Shown: positions 11,705-24,138 of the stretch, piece by piece
Layout: every line of letters starts with the position of its first letter
Position numbering within the stretch: the first letter of the stretch is position 1
NCBI GenBank assembly: GCA_029721435.1
Contig: CM056587.1
Coordinates: forward strand, 15,347,667 to 15,411,666
Direction: 5' to 3'
Length of the DNA stretch: 64,000 nt
From: Gymnothorax reevesii
Taxonomy: Eukaryota > Chordata > Actinopteri > Anguilliformes > Muraenidae
Made by a program: the position numbers and the translations under genes
The notes under the pieces: generated by a model
Told to the model about the DNA's origin: nothing
Database searches by the model: none
Seen by the model: only the letters and a program-made list of their open reading frames with translations

Positions 11705-13056
11705 TGCAAAAAGTTCCAAAAAAGCTGGATCAGGGGATCATATTTACCACTGTGTTACATCACCTTTCCTTTTAACAATACTCAATAAGCATTTAGGATC
11801 TGAGGACACTAATTGCAGAAGCTTTTTAGGCGGAATTCTTTCCCTTTCTTGCTTGATGTACGACTTCAGTTGCTCAACAGTCCTTGGTCTCCATTGTCAC
11901 ATTTTGCGTTTCATAATGCGCCACACATTTTCAATGGGCAACAGGTCTGGACTGCAGACTGGCCAGTCTATTATCTGCACTCTTTTGCCACGCTGTTATT
12001 ACACGTGCAGAAAGTGGCTTGACATTGCTGAAATAAGCAAGGATGTCCATGAAAAAGACATTGCTTGGATGGCAGCATATGTTGCCTCAAAACCTGTATG
12101 TACCTTTCAGCATTAATGGTGCCTTCATAGATTAGCAAGTTACCCATGCCTTGGGCACTAACACATCCCCATACCATCACAGATGCTAGATTTTGAACTT
12201 TGTTCTGATAACAATCTGGATGGTCATTTTCCTCTTTAGCCTGGAAAACACAACATTCATGACTTCCAAAAATAATTTGAAATGTGGATTCGTCAGACCA
12301 CAGCACACTTTTCCACTTTGTGTCAGTCCATCTCAGATGAGCTCGAGCCCAGAGAAGCCGATGGCGTTTCTGGGTGTTGTTGATATATGGCTTTCGCTTT
12401 GCATGGTAGAGTTTTAACTTGCACTTGTAGATGAAGCACCGAACTGTGTTAACTGACAATGGTTTGCCCAAGTGTCCCTGAGCCCACATAGTGATATCCT
12501 TTACAGAATGATGTTGGTTTTTAAAGCAGTGTCGCCTGAAGGATCGACAGTCACAGGCATTCAATGTTGGTTTTCGACCTTGCCGCTTAGTGTAGAGATT
12601 TCTCTGGATTCTCTATATCTTTTGATTCTATTTTAGACTGTGGATGATGAAATCCCTAAATTCCTTGCAATTCCCATTGAGAAACGTTCTTAAACTGTTG
12701 GACTATTTGCTCACGCAGTTATTCACAAAGTGGTGAACCTCACCCCATCCTTGCTTGTGAACGAGCCTTTCAGGGATGTTCCTTTTATACCTAATCATGA
12801 CACTCACCTGTTTCCAATGAACCTGTTCACCCGAATGTTCCAAACAGACGCTTTTTGAGAATTCCTCAAATTTCCAAGTCTTTTGTTGCCCATGTCCAAG
12901 CTTCTTTGGAACGTGTTGCGGGCCTCAAATTCAAAATGAGTTAATATTACCAAACAATAAAGTTTATCAGTTTGAACATTAAATATCTCGTCTTTGTAGT
13001 GTATTCAATTGAATATACGTTCCAACTTCATTGGAATTGGGGTCTGTATGTATAAA
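11705..13056 (-). mobile_element. Tc1-like transposon, nearly full length, inactive
   Basis: Read on the minus strand, the right end carries the 5' inverted repeat (CAATTCCAATGAAGTTGGAACG, 13022-13041) and a leader, and the left end carries a region matching the 3' repeat (CCAAAAAAGCTGGATCAGG in reverse). The transposase lies between (11971-12564 plus broken flanks). The length of about 1.35 kb suits a fish Tc1 of this lineage. The same lineage recurs at 7615-9905, 31290-32230 and, interrupted, at 55490-57840. Confidence 0.85.
11971..12564 (-). pseudogene. Tc1-like transposase, frameshifted (197 aa of open frame)
   Basis: This is a DDE transposase of the Tc1/mariner superfamily. The frame begins inside the second half of the DNA-binding domain (CDCRSFRRHCFKNQHH) and runs through RAHLRWTDTKWKSVLWSDES, which holds the first catalytic Asp, to SVMVWGCVSAQGMGN. 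The second Asp should follow in an FQQDN context but the sequence reads FQQCQATFC. This marks a frameshift, and the final Glu block is in another frame. It is a dead copy; a typical family member has about 340 residues. Confidence 0.85.
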
Positions 13057-14330
13057 TATTTTTCTTTTTTTTTGTAGAAGTAGTATTTGCAGTAGTCGTG
13101 AAAAAATGCCAGTTTCTTTGGCGGCACTGACACAGTCCGGCTCCAGGGGAGTGACTGATGAAGTTACACCATTGGTCAACCAGCCAAGTGCACTTTCCCT
13201 ATGACCCGCTGGTCATCGCCCACAATTTCTCTCATTCACCAAAAAGGGTCCAGCCATGTAGGCCTACTAGATTTTGACCTAGTCTTGTTTCCTTTGTAAA
13301 CACATGTCCAGAAAATTTGAAATTTACAATGAATTTTAAATCAATTGCAATGAGTTTTTTGGATCTCATGATTATTTGGTATGATGACAATGTGTTAATC
13401 AACCTAATAGTCAACACTGGACTGAGAGTTGTCATCGATTTCTTTCAAAGAACAACATACCGTGCCGTCAGTTCTGTTGGGTGGAAAGAATTTGAGAATC
13501 TATGAATCTTAGCCACTTGGCTGTTGTAAAAAGGATATTTAAAGAAAGGGTATATAAAGACACTCAGATAAATAATGCTCTTAATAGTATTCATTCAAAA
13601 GTCAGAATTTACCCAATAAATGGCCAGAAAAGATACTCTTTTCTACTTGCTATTCTCAGTGAGCCAAAAATTCAAAACATTTTATATAAACACTGGCATA
13701 TTTTTTGAACAAACAAATTTCTTAACAAAGTTTTCTCTGAACCTAACGTGGTAGTGTTTTCTCAGAGTCAGAAACCACTTGTTCAAGCGTGATTTACCCC
13801 CAATTCTAGGTGTTGCCATATTCCTAATGGCAACTATAGATTTAAGTCATGAGCCCTATGTAATGGTGCCAACAAATGTCTGCATTTTAAACATTGTGAT
13901 TTGGGTACAGAAAAAAAATCCCCATAAGAGGTATCATTACTGTAACATTACAGGCGATATTTATTTACTTACCTGCCCTTGTGTTAAGACATAAGTGGTT
14001 AAGACTAAACCAGAACTATTGCAGAACATAAATGTTACAAACCAATTTTCTGCACATTCTGTAGAAACCAATCACCCCATTTTTTTTGCATGGTATATGT
14101 GTATTAAAAAGGTTTCCTTGCCGCGAAGGGGGGAAGTTGGGGAGAGATGCGACGCTTGAAAAAGAGGAAGCATAGATCCATAAACTTCGAATCCATGCAC
14201 CTCTTGGTCTTATTGTTGACTTTCATCTTAGATCTTTTTATTGTCCTTTTATCTATATGTTTACATTTCTATTTTGTTTACAGCTTCATTGTTTACAAAC
14301 ATATATCATTTATTTATATTTATATACTTC
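13057..14330. other. Intergenic, no gene recognised
   Basis: AT-rich sequence with short uncharacterised frames (13317-13505, 13502-13708, 13779-13994). None has a recognisable domain or bounding splice sites. It may contain old repeat fragments. Confidence 0.4.

Positions 14331-14334
<4 letters not shown>

Positions 14335-14378
<44 letters not shown>
14335..14378. repeat. TA dinucleotide microsatellite
   Basis: A near-perfect run of about 20 TA units. It gives false open frames rich in Tyr and Ile in this interval. Confidence 0.95.
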
Positions 14379-14381
<3 letters not shown>

Positions 14382-14399
14382 TCGCCAAGAGAGGTCATT

Positions 14400-16979
14400 G
14401 TCTGGGGAGCTAATTTAACTTATATTTACTTTCGTTAAAGTGAAGCAGTCCACAATGATGCAGGGTAAAAATTAGTTTGAGGCGTCAAGGGGTCATTGAT
14501 AGTTTAGGTTGAATCTATGGAAATATATTGGATAAATTAATTGATTTGTATCGCAGCAAAAATGTTGCAGCAGCAGAAAACATCAAATGCAAGCAACAAG
14601 CGCAAGATTAACGAAAACAACAGTGGTCAGACTCCCGGAACAACCATAACTATGGCCGACAACAAGGCAAACAGCCGGCGCTATGCAGTTTGAGTTGATT
14701 GAATACATTCTATAGGGACCTGGAAAAAAAACCTGACTCTCCTTTCGATGCAGATGAGATGCACTGTTTTTACCCCACAGGAGCTAATTAGGTTACACAG
14801 ACCCCTGAGGAAAGGCAATATCCACTGGGTAGGTCATTTCATACCCATGCACACTACAATGAAAGTGAAACATTACAGACCAGGGGAACTCATGTAATCA
14901 CGGATGCGTACGTAACGTAAAATGCAGGGCCTATTGTGGAACACTTGTGTGTCCAGCCCATCACCCAGCAATCCCCACTGCCGAATTCAAAAACAAACGG
15001 AATGAAAAGCAGTGGCTTGGGATGCCTGTACTCCCTGGGGATATCGTTTTAACAGTAAAGGCATGGCCTCGCTTGCCAAAGACGGAATAATGGGGGCTAA
15101 CCAAAGGATTATCCACAAAAACTGTCCACCCCATCTGAAATCATACGGCAGCTTTATCAGAGGACTTTTCTTTCAACGTGCCCATGTGAATTCTAACAAT
15201 AATGGAACTCCAAACATGGAACTCCCCCCTCCACCCCCCACTGCCACAATCCCTCTCCACACCCCCGGCTTTTTAATTCCCCCAGTATAATTTTCAGAAT
15301 TCATTAGTGACACGAGAGGAGATCAGGTATGCTATACGATACAGCTTTTGCATTCTTGTGTGATTCGGAACAGCCCATGTCTTGGACCTTTACAACGACA
15401 AAAAAAAAAAATAAAAAAACGGGTTTAATCATGTAATTACCAAGCATGCCTTGCAGCAGGTGCAGAAGGTATCCCACGAGAGCCCAGGGCATGGGCCATC
15501 ATTTGAAGGCACTTGGCTCCCGCTGCTTTGCACCAAGTCCAGAGTCAGAGATTCCTGAATACAAACAGAAACTAATTGCAGGTATGCTGAGCTGACCTGG
15601 GAATTTCAAGGTCAAAGGTATAACTCTGTGTTGGGGGAAAACGACTGTGTAGAGACGTCCTCGCAGCATTCAGGCAACAAGCCTCATTATCCTCGATACA
15701 TGTCAGTCCAAAAAACCATATATCCCACCTTGCCCGATCAGATTTTTAAATAGATACTGCATGTCATGCCATTTTCTTCGTACAGTGGATGTAAATTATT
15801 GTTTGAGGGGGACTCAAGCAAAAAGCAGGGAACCAGACTGAATCGCCCAGTAAACAAAACACTCTCAGTGCTTACAAACCTAGTGATCTTATGCAGCATG
15901 TGGTTATTCTGATATAAATTGAACTTGAACACACCTTGCACCACTACCTTTGCTGAATCTTAAGTGTCTTGTGCAAACTGCATGTTTGTTGAGAGTGGGA
16001 TGAGTGCCTCATTATCTCAACACCAGTGGTACACACTGGGTATAGCATAATCAAAGCCTGGGGGTACGTATTAATTATCCTTTTGAATAGTGATGAAATT
16101 TTAAAAAGCTCTCCTTAAGGCGCACATCATCGGCAGATGAAACAAAGCTCCGCGCTGCGCGCGCGCCACATGCACGTGTTTTTACATCTGTTCTGGATAT
16201 TTCAATTTGATGCTCAACAAGCCAGTTCCGAGATTAAAGGATAATATGTGTCATCCACGCAAACATTATCCGTGGCGCGAATGACGTCCCAGCCTTTTCT
16301 CCTAGAAAAAAAAACCGTCACCATCACTGCCACAGACGCCGGTTTCACACGCGTCTCTTCTAGGAGTCCTCGAGTTGGGCGCTCAGACGCAGATTTCTCA
16401 CATGTATGAATTGTCGAGGACTTCTCTTGTAGAGATTTGCTTTTTAGAAATATTTATGAGCTGGTTTTCTTCTTAAGGAAGCGTTGTCTTTAATGAACAT
16501 GTTTAAAAATGTTTCAGCATCTATAATTTATGAGGAAAGACTTCCACAGTGAAACAGGGCTAGTTTGTAAATGTGAATACTTAATAATAACTGGAAAGCC
16601 GCATCCTGCATTGCCAGTGTACCGGTATAATGTGACACTTTTAGAGCAGACTGACATGCTGTGTGGAGTATCGGCAAGCGTGCGCACAAGCGGTGCTACC
16701 TGGGCAACAGGAGTGGTCCTGTCAATCAAAAGAAATGCAATGTGGCTTCAGCATGATTTCAAGTCGCGTCACTACGGCCAGCAACCCACGTTTTGTCCGT
16801 CTGAGTCCAACAGATTCCGAACAGATAGTATACTCAGAAGTGATTGATTTAAAATAGCTATAAGACCACAACCATGTTCACGGACTGATATGTAAAAATG
16901 ACAAATAACTTGCATATAACTGTAGATATTTCAAATAATTGACATCACATGCAATGAAGTAAAATTGCTTTTTTTCCTG
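14400..16979. other. Gene-free stretch with possible regulatory blocks
   Basis: No coding region recognised. The blocks near 14690-14900 (GGAGCTAATTAGGTTACAC) and 15000-15300 are repeat-free and complex and might be conserved non-coding elements. Around 16140-16290 there is a CpG-rich patch (GCGCTGCGCGCGCGCC) and an ATGACGTC CRE-like site at 16281-16288. I see no exon to which these would belong. Confidence 0.35.
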
Positions 16980-17300
16980 TGTCCATACTAGTATTAAAAC
17001 CTTAGGTTTTTTAATTGAACTGGAAGTTATGGTCAATTAAGCTTATTATGGACTTCATTCCTCATGACAAAGCTAAAGGATTATGGCATACTCATGAGAA
17101 TGAAAGGAAGGAAAGATGTCATAATTATGCAAATGTTTATGTTTGCAAAAGCACTGTTGACATTATGGTCAACTTCATTTAGAGGAAAAGGACATTTATC
17201 ATCCTAGATTCCTGTATGGGCTCTATGGAGGGGAAAAAACAATCTCTGATACTTACGGTTAATTAAACATAATAATTGGAATTTGACACTATCGCTGGAG
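16980..17300. promoter_or_regulatory. Candidate conserved enhancer
   Basis: A low-repeat, AT-rich block with a perfect octamer ATGCAAAT (in CATAATTATGCAAATG, about 17119-17134). It also has TTTTTTAATTGAAC, GGTCAATTAAGCTTATTATGG and a terminal GGTTAATTAAAC. The combination of POU and homeodomain sites without coding potential suggests an enhancer. This is inference from composition only. Confidence 0.3.
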
Positions 17301-19129
17301 TCACTTTGAACACCCTAGTCATAAACTGGGCAAGAAAAAGTATGTTTTCTGTTTGAGGAAGTGAGATTGAAGTCTAACATGATCTTCAGTGGGTAAACTA
17401 ATCAGATGACACTATATCTCTTCTCCCTATTATGTTTCCAGTAATTTGCTCACTGATGTCTTATTCTGCGACCAAAGAAAATGAATAGAATGACAGAGAA
17501 GGATATAGATATTATCTTATAGCTGAAAATGACACCTCCACCATACAGGTGAGGAAAAAAGTAATAAAACTAACGATGTAGATTCTATCCAACTGTTAAA
17601 CAATGACACCTATGCTATACAGGTGAGGTCAAAAGCAAGAACTAATAATGAATAACAGAAAGACATGGGGGGAAACCTGATTTAGGAAGCCGCTAACCTT
17701 ATAATTTTCAATAGAACTTTATTCAGCGTGCATCGACAAGGACGTTAACACAGAATAAAACAGCTGTCAGATGATCTTTTTCTGTCACAGTCTTTCTGGA
17801 GTTATGTGGCATATACACACTGAGAATTTGCAAGTGATTCTTCCATTTGTCAAGATGTTGGCAAACCTGTCACCTGCTTACGATGAAGAGCAAGTGATGA
17901 GGAAGTTATTTCTTTATTTATTTGAGTAATATAGGCATAATTATGGGCATTATTAGTGTACTCCGCCGTGATGTGCTCTTTCTTTTTTAAATAATCAATG
18001 CCAAAGTGCTCATATTTAAGACATGCCTGAAGAAAAAGAGAAAGTTTTCACCCTTTAATCTTTTAATAACATTAAATACCGCAGTTTTCTTTTCTGGAAA
18101 TGCCAAGCAGGAGATGAGAAAGAAATATTTGCCTCAAACAGTCAGGAATGTATTTTATGGGGGAGCTTTTGTCAGCCCTTGTTTAAATTTCCATGAATTC
18201 TGCCTCTTAGGATGCTATATCAGTGTTTATTTTATTTTATTTATTTATTTGTTTGTTTGTTTGTTTGCTCCATTCTAGGGAAGAGGAGCTAACACAACCA
18301 AGAACCAAGGAGTTATTGTCCGAATATATTTCCATTCCTGGCAATTTGATGAAGGGACTGATAGATGTTTTTCTTTGCTCCTGAATGGTGCAGCTTCATT
18401 GAAAATTGGGCAGATATCGTAGTACTCTACTTTAAACTTTACATGAGCGAAGAACCAGAGTGGTCTCTGGAGTGTTTGTATCGAGTTTTACAGCATTTCC
18501 AAACCGAAACTATTCCTTGCGCAAACTATTCCTTTTTTTTTCCTCACACAAAACATAAAACACATTCATAACGTATATGGGCCAATTAGCTTTGAAATAC
18601 AAGCAGAAAATGAATGAACAAATAAAACAATACCTTTCTCATTTATTCATAAAAACTCTGGTCAACTTCCTTCCTCCGATCAGTTTGCCGAAAGTCAACA
18701 TTTGTCAACTGTAAAACTATACAGAGCTGCGGCTGGGCTGCAATGGAGTATTTAAAAGCAGTAGATCGGAATAACCACTAAAAATAGCAAAAATTTTTCC
18801 CCTGAAGTGTCTGCTTCAGGGGCAGTTTATGAGCAAGAGAAGAGGACTCTTTGACACTGTCAGCTTCTGTCACATCGCTGCGAGAAATGAGCGGGAGATG
18901 CAGGCTACGCCATCGCTCCTGTTGTGTGTTCTGTGCGTGATGCAGAGGGTGGAAATAAACTCGTTCTTTGTGCTCAAATGTCTCGGGGCCTTTATGTTAA
19001 TGAAATCCTGTATGCCAGGTCTTTTCTCCCCACAACAACAGGAGTTTGATAAATAAAACATTCCCGCCCCAAACCCGCAGAGGTTAAAGTGGGGATGTGT
19101 GAGAGCTGAGCGTTTGGCAGGCCGAGCCC
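17301..19129. other. Intergenic, no gene recognised
   Basis: The segment at 17520-17640 holds two partly matching phrases, GACACCTCCACCATACAGGTGAGG and GACACCTATGCTATACAGGTGAGG, about 74 bp apart: a small local duplication. A TTTATTTATTTGTTTGTTTG run lies at 18225-18268. Frames at 18006-18278 and 18829-19056 have no recognisable domain. Confidence 0.4.
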
Positions 19130-19560
19130 CTTACCGCACTTTAAGAGCAAAATCAGCCCTGATCCATGTACAAAACTAAATACTTAAGAGGAGCAATTCA
19201 CCCGAGACTGAGAATCCTTTCCGTTCACGCCGAAAAAAAAAACGCAATGTATAATTAAAAGTGTAAAGATGTAATTGTTGGTTTGTTCATTATTGTTAAG
19301 GAGCTTTAAAAGAAACATGACTCTAAGCCATATTTAGCACAGTTCATTCATTAATTAAGCAAGCTGTTGGTTGTTGCTGGTATTAGAGCGAGCAGAGGTG
19401 CAGTATTTATCAATGAAAGCGGGTGAGAGGGAGATAATAGAAAGGAAATAGGTTTTTCTCCATTTCAAGTATCAATCAGGGGGAAGGAGCAGTATCACAC
19501 AATTAGGGTAACAAATTCAGCTTAAGAAGCAGGGCCCTAGCAGACTTAATTGTTCAAAGG
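19130..19560. promoter_or_regulatory. Candidate conserved non-coding element
   Basis: A repeat-free block with TTCATTAATTAAGC, GGCGTGAACGGAAAGGATTC (reverse) and TATTTATCAATGAAAGC. The texture matches other candidate enhancers in this gene desert. No conservation data available. Confidence 0.25.
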
Positions 19561-19714
19561 CGTGTTTGCATTATGTTGCTGGAGCTATCACTACATTTTA
19601 TGGGGCCCAAGGTGCAAGTTGATGTGGGTACACCCCTTAAGCAATACTAAATGTCAGGGCCCTCGGTGACATGCTTGACTTGTCAAGATGGAGGAAAAGC
19701 TTTTGTAGGCGCAT

Positions 19715-19920
19715 CGCACCATAATTCACAAATATTTGCAAGAGGTTAATTTATCCATAATAATGACTTAATAATTAACAAATGAATTGTTCGTAAATAT
19801 GAGAATTACTGCTTTTATGAGTTTTCATGGATATTATTAATTATCCGTAAGCATGACAGGGCTCTTTCATAAATCCGTGTAATCATTCATAAACGCTAAT
19901 GTGAGTGGCGGTAACTCTTT
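19715..19920. promoter_or_regulatory. Candidate conserved non-coding element
   Basis: Dense ATAATTAAC, GTTAATTTATCC, ATTAATTATCCG and AATCATTCATAAACGC sites without repeats or frames. Homeodomain-type clusters of this sort are common in developmental enhancers; assignment is tentative. Confidence 0.25.
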
Positions 19921-21980
19921 ACATTTCATCTCTACAGCAGGCAGTGAGTTGGCAGGTGACATAACTTACTAAGTTACAAGGACTCCCTGTGTCTTTTACT
20001 GACTTTCAAAGCAAGGCGAGTGCACTTGTACTAAACAATTTCATATTAGATGCAATTCAGACAGAATTAAATAAAACTTATTCAACAATTAATGGGGCTA
20101 TGAATTTTTTCTCAATGAACACTCCATACAAGAAAATTTTGGTGCTTCACGAAATGAAGAATTCTGAGAGTTATGTTAGTTTGCTTGCTCAACCACCTCC
20201 ACCTCCAAGGTACAAAGTGAAGGTGATGACAGAGGCCTGAAAACTCTAAAAGATTTGCTGCAGCAACACTAACAATTCCATAGAAAGATAACCTCAGGTA
20301 AGAAGAATCGTTTGAGTGTCTGAATATTAATAAACAGTGCACTACTACTAGTCACAATGCCCAACAGGAAATTTCCCTCATCTTTCAGAAATTCTCCTCA
20401 GTTGGAGTCCAGTAAAAACTGATGTACTCACTAGCACACAAAATAATGTCCGCCAGCTAACGTATAGCTAAAACATTTCCTGCTGTAAGCTCTGAGCTTG
20501 TTAGTCTTTGAAGGTTCAATCCATGGAGCAGTTAAAAGGAAAATTTTGGAGACTTTGATTCAGAAATGGCAAAAAAACAGCCCACAATTTTCTTTTCAGC
20601 AGCAAAGTATCCCTATAGTCTTAAAAATTTTATATCCACATTTGACAAAGCAAATAAACAAGGATGGCAGAGCCAAAACTAAAATACTTTACCAGTACAT
20701 TTGCCCTTTTCTTACACTTAAAAGACCCTGAACATTGCATTACTCATGAACACAAATAATTTGTTGGTTGAAACAAGGAATTACAGAATAATTTTGTCGT
20801 TGTTATAGTAACTTTAAGAATAATTGTTTTCACAACTGATGTCGTAAAAATGTATAATTACAACCTTTGGATTTCTTGTGTTTGTGGTTAATTTGACACA
20901 TTTTAATTCACAATGTGAGGACAGAACGCACACTCACACACACAAACAAACATGCCCTGACACACATACACTCATTGCTATATGCATTCTCTATCATATC
21001 AAGCATTGACAACTACTGATACGATACATCTAATACTGTATTTACATACAAAAGTGCATATATACATGTGTTTTGTGCATTTTCATATTATAAGTTTCAT
21101 TCAACCTTCATTTGTGCGTGTGTCCAATAAAGAGTCTTCTCCAATTAATTACCATGATCCAGATGAAGAGTTTGTAGCGCCAAAGTTTCACTTCCATAAT
21201 GCATATGCTCTTTAATCTTTTAAATCACCCGTCAAATTTATCTACAGCGTCTTTAAAAAAATGTATGATGCTGAGTAGAGAATATTTACTGAGGGATGAG
21301 AGATTTTAGGCCAAGTAGGATAAAACCACAGTGCTCTCCTTTGTTCAAGATTGGTATTGCGGTCTACGCTCAATTTTGCAATGCGGCGTTAGTAATCAAA
21401 AGGAGTTTTTGCAGAGTATAGGCAAATTTGCCCACAGCCCTATTTGAACCATCTTCTGGTTATATGTACCTATTTGTGGGACTGTCCAGAAATTAGATTT
21501 GAAATGTGAAATTTGCATACAGGAAGTGAACTGTGACCTATGTAGTGATTTCAAGATTTTTGTGGGACAAGGTCTCGAAAACTCCATATTTAAATCCATA
21601 AATGATTGTTCTGAAAAACTAGATGATTTTTAGTGGATACACAACAACATGGTGGACATTTTGATACCAAACATATATATTGATGTGAAAAACTGAAGAC
21701 GTTCCGGACAATTTTCCATTGAAAAATGCATCGGTCTTGACCAAAATTGATGCAAACCATAAAGTTCATCTTGAAAAACAACCAGGTACCTATGAAAACA
21801 CAACTAAGATATTTTCACAAAACCTGCCTCATATAGTTGGCTTCCGGATCATTCTGGATCATAACTATAATACATTAGAAACATATTGGTCCTTTTAAGA
21901 TTAGACAAATATAGATTGTTACTAAATATAGTATATAGTTATATGTTAATCTATTAGGATATAATGACACTTTCAGGATC
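19921..21980. other. Intergenic, no gene recognised
   Basis: I see no mobile-element ends and no exon. The segment around 20930-20965 is CA-rich. Frames such as 19989-20240 and 20982-21215 carry no recognisable domain. Confidence 0.4.
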
Positions 21981-21981
21981 A

Positions 21982-22673
21982 CCTGTAATTGTGATAAGAT
22001 CAGTTAACGGTGGTGTATTCAAGCCATTTTTATTATATACTACATATTTCTCAGAAAAGCCATTTAGATGTTTTCATTGTATAGGTTCCATATCAATCTG
22101 TGGAATGTTTTTGAAGGGCCTTGATTAGAATCAGGTGTGCAGCAGCTTGATTGGTCTGAAAGCTGCACCCACAGTGGCTCTTTCTGGAGAAGGTTCCCTA
22201 CACCAGGCATACAACAATGTTGAATGCTTTGTTGTTCATATAATCATTGAAGCGTGACCACAAGCGCAGACTGCGCTTTGCTCAGTGAAGTAAAAACAAG
22301 GCCTGGGAGGTATAAAACCTATACAATGTAAAACAGTTTATGAAAACATCTAAATGGCTTTTCTGAGAAATATGTAGAATACAAGTCGACATGGTCAACA
22401 ACATCCCCGGCCAATCGCGAGCTTCTTATTTTCGAGCTCCGTTAAGGCCTTTATGGCCTGAAGCTACACGCCAAATTTTGTCGTCCTATCTGGAATAGTT
22501 TCTGAGAAAAGTTGTCCCGTTTCTCTCGGACGGACGGACGGACGCACACACGCATGCACGCATGCACAGACGGAGGTCAAACCTATATCCCCCTCCCACT
22601 TTGTGTTGGCAGGAGATAATATTAAAAATGCATTGAATACACCACCGTTAACCGATCTTATCACAATTACAGG
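21982..22673. mobile_element. MITE with about 40-bp inverted repeats, palindrome inside
   Basis: The left arm (21982-22021, CTGTAATTGTGATAAGATC then GTTAACGGTGGTGTATTCAA) is repeated inverted at 22633-22673 with one clear mismatch. Inside it lies a second inverted repeat, 22040-22089 against 22318-22377, sharing CAGAAAAGCCATTTAGATG; the right inner arm has an extra 12 bases. Between inner and outer right arms is a GGACGGACGGACGG / CGCATGCACGCATGCAC patch of the CCTCCGCCAA repeat class. No transposase. The target duplication is not clear. Confidence 0.7.
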
Positions 22674-22734
22674 AGATTCTCAATGAAATTGTTAGATCAT
22701 GGAATCAAATGCTGTTTTTTGCCGACTTAACATG

Positions 22735-22795
22735 CGATGTTTAGATTCAGCAGGGCTGGCAGTTAATCATTCCTGAGTGTGGCCAGAAAAATGGC
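22735..22795 (-). mobile_element. Tc1-like leader fragment
   Basis: The phrase AGATTCAGCAGGGCTGGCAG corresponds to GGATTCGACAGGGCTGGCAG at 3729-3748 in the other Tc1-like copy, so this is a piece of the same lineage's 5' leader. It is followed at 22796-23150 by unrelated sequence. Confidence 0.6.
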
Positions 22796-23149
22796 CACAA
22801 TTCAGCTAATTTATCCTCCAGGCCAGGATGTCTGTTTCAGTTTCAGAGGGTGCCGCCATTTTTCTGTATCATGTGACTCGTCTGCACATCATATGATGGG
22901 TCTGCACGTTGTGATTGGTCGAGCACGTGTAACATTGCAGCACGTTGCCCCCACACGGTGAGTAACTTCTTCGCGTGACACGAAAATATCTAGCATGCTA
23001 AATACGCTGCTGCACTGTCACCCGAGGAAGTTACGCAGCAAAAAGCATCCCTCTCGGTGCAACATTGCCTGATGCAGTATACACACGTGTCACTTGCCTC
23101 AAGCAAAGTTGCACCATCTGGGGCAGGCTTAAGAAACCTAATTATAGAT

Positions 23150-23390
23150 TAAATTTATTCAATTGGTTGACTTAGTAATTATGTAATTTTTTTCACAAGG
23201 CTAAAAAGGGCTGGGACACTTTTTTCCTTCAATAAATAAATCCATCATTTCAAAACTGTTCACTGGTGTTATCATTGTCTAATATTAAAGTTAGTTTGGT
23301 TATCTGAAACGTTGAGGTGTAACAAATGTGTACAAATAGAAGAAATTGGGAAGGGAGAAAAACACTTTTTCACTGTGCTGTATCAGCTGG
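23150..23390 (-). mobile_element. Tc1-like inverted-repeat end
   Basis: Reading left to right it runs through GGGCTGGGACACTTTTTTCC and AAATAAATCCATCATTTC to a terminal GGAGAAAAACACTTTTTCACTGTG. This is the terminal repeat pattern seen at 25265-25470 (AGGGGCAAATACTTTTTCACAG). With the fragment at 22735-22795 it may be one copy, disrupted by about 350 bp of other sequence. Confidence 0.65.
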
Positions 23391-23589
23391 GATGTATGTC
23401 ACAGACAGTGCATCTGATATAATTGGCAGAAGACATCAAAATTCAGATGTTATAACAGCCAGGCATTCAAACATGCCTGCATTACTCAAGACCACATATT
23501 TTGAGGTTTATCAAGGCCTTAACTTTCTCAATATGGGAATATTTACCCCACCTCCCCCAAAAAGGTAGGGTGAGGGTATTGTAATCGAC

Positions 23590-23880
23590 TTACGTGTGCA
23601 TTAGTGTATTTATTTATTTGTTTGATTGTTCGTTCATTGGCAAGATTACAAGAAAACCATAGTCCCGATTCATTCCAAATTTGGCAGAAAGCTGGGTAAT
23701 GACCCAGAATCAATCCTCGAAAATTTTGGAATGAATTAGGTCAAGGTCACTGAATAGGTCAAACTCATTTTTTGGCCATAATACTGTCAAAAATGCTCCG
23801 ATTCTCATAAAAGCAACGGCCTGATCTAAACAGAGGACAGATTAATCTTTCCCTAATGGACATGCACTCTGCAAGAGTTG
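23590..23880 (+). repeat. Short interspersed repeat in the 3' flank of receptor gene A
   Basis: TTTATTTATTTGTTTGATTG, then CCGATTCATTCCAAATTTGG and GGTCAAGGTCACTGAATAGG: the general pattern of the non-coding repeat class seen at 6265-7495. Read on the minus strand it would lie in the 3' untranslated region of the receptor gene ending at 23896. Its TTTATT run (about 23610) could supply an AATAAA signal. Confidence 0.45.
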
Positions 23881-23895
23881 AACTGTGATTCGAAA

Positions 23896-24138
23896 TCAAC
23901 TGTATGGCATCTTGACACAGACATAGCTGCTGAGTTCCTCTGTGTGCATGTTAGCGGGGCTGCTGGGTTCCCCTGCCGCAAGGTATGGGGTCAGTGGGGT
24001 CACATCAGCATCACCCCCGTCTGCAGGCTGCTCGTTTCTTTCCCGCTCCTGTTCCGCATCATCCTCCTTCTCCTGCTGGACGATCTCAATCTTCAGGGTC
24101 ATGCATTCATGGCAGCAGTCTTTAAACGTTTTCTCCAG
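23896..24138 (-). CDS. Receptor gene A terminal exon: cytoplasmic tail
   Basis: 243 bp from acceptor TTTTTTTGCAG|CTGGAG to a TGA at 23896-23898, phase 0, 80 residues. It starts LEKTFKDCCHECMTLKIEIV, passes through an acidic stretch (QQEKEDDAEQERERNEQPAD) and ends SSYVCVKMPYS. Three tyrosines (TPYL, SSYV, MPYS) could be phosphorylation sites. The overlapping plus-strand frames at 23878-24190 are shadows of this exon. Confidence 0.85.
   Translation of the reverse strand: MEKTFKDCCHECMTLKIEIVQQEKEDDAEQERERNEQPADGGDADVTPLTPYLAAGEPSSPANMHTEELSSYVCVKMPYS

Noticed and set aside
11658..12116. 152-residue plus frame starting in a GT/AT run
   Set aside because: Begins in a microsatellite and continues antisense to the Tc1-like transposase.
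14147..14438. Plus frames rich in Tyr and Ile
   Set aside because: Product of a TA microsatellite.
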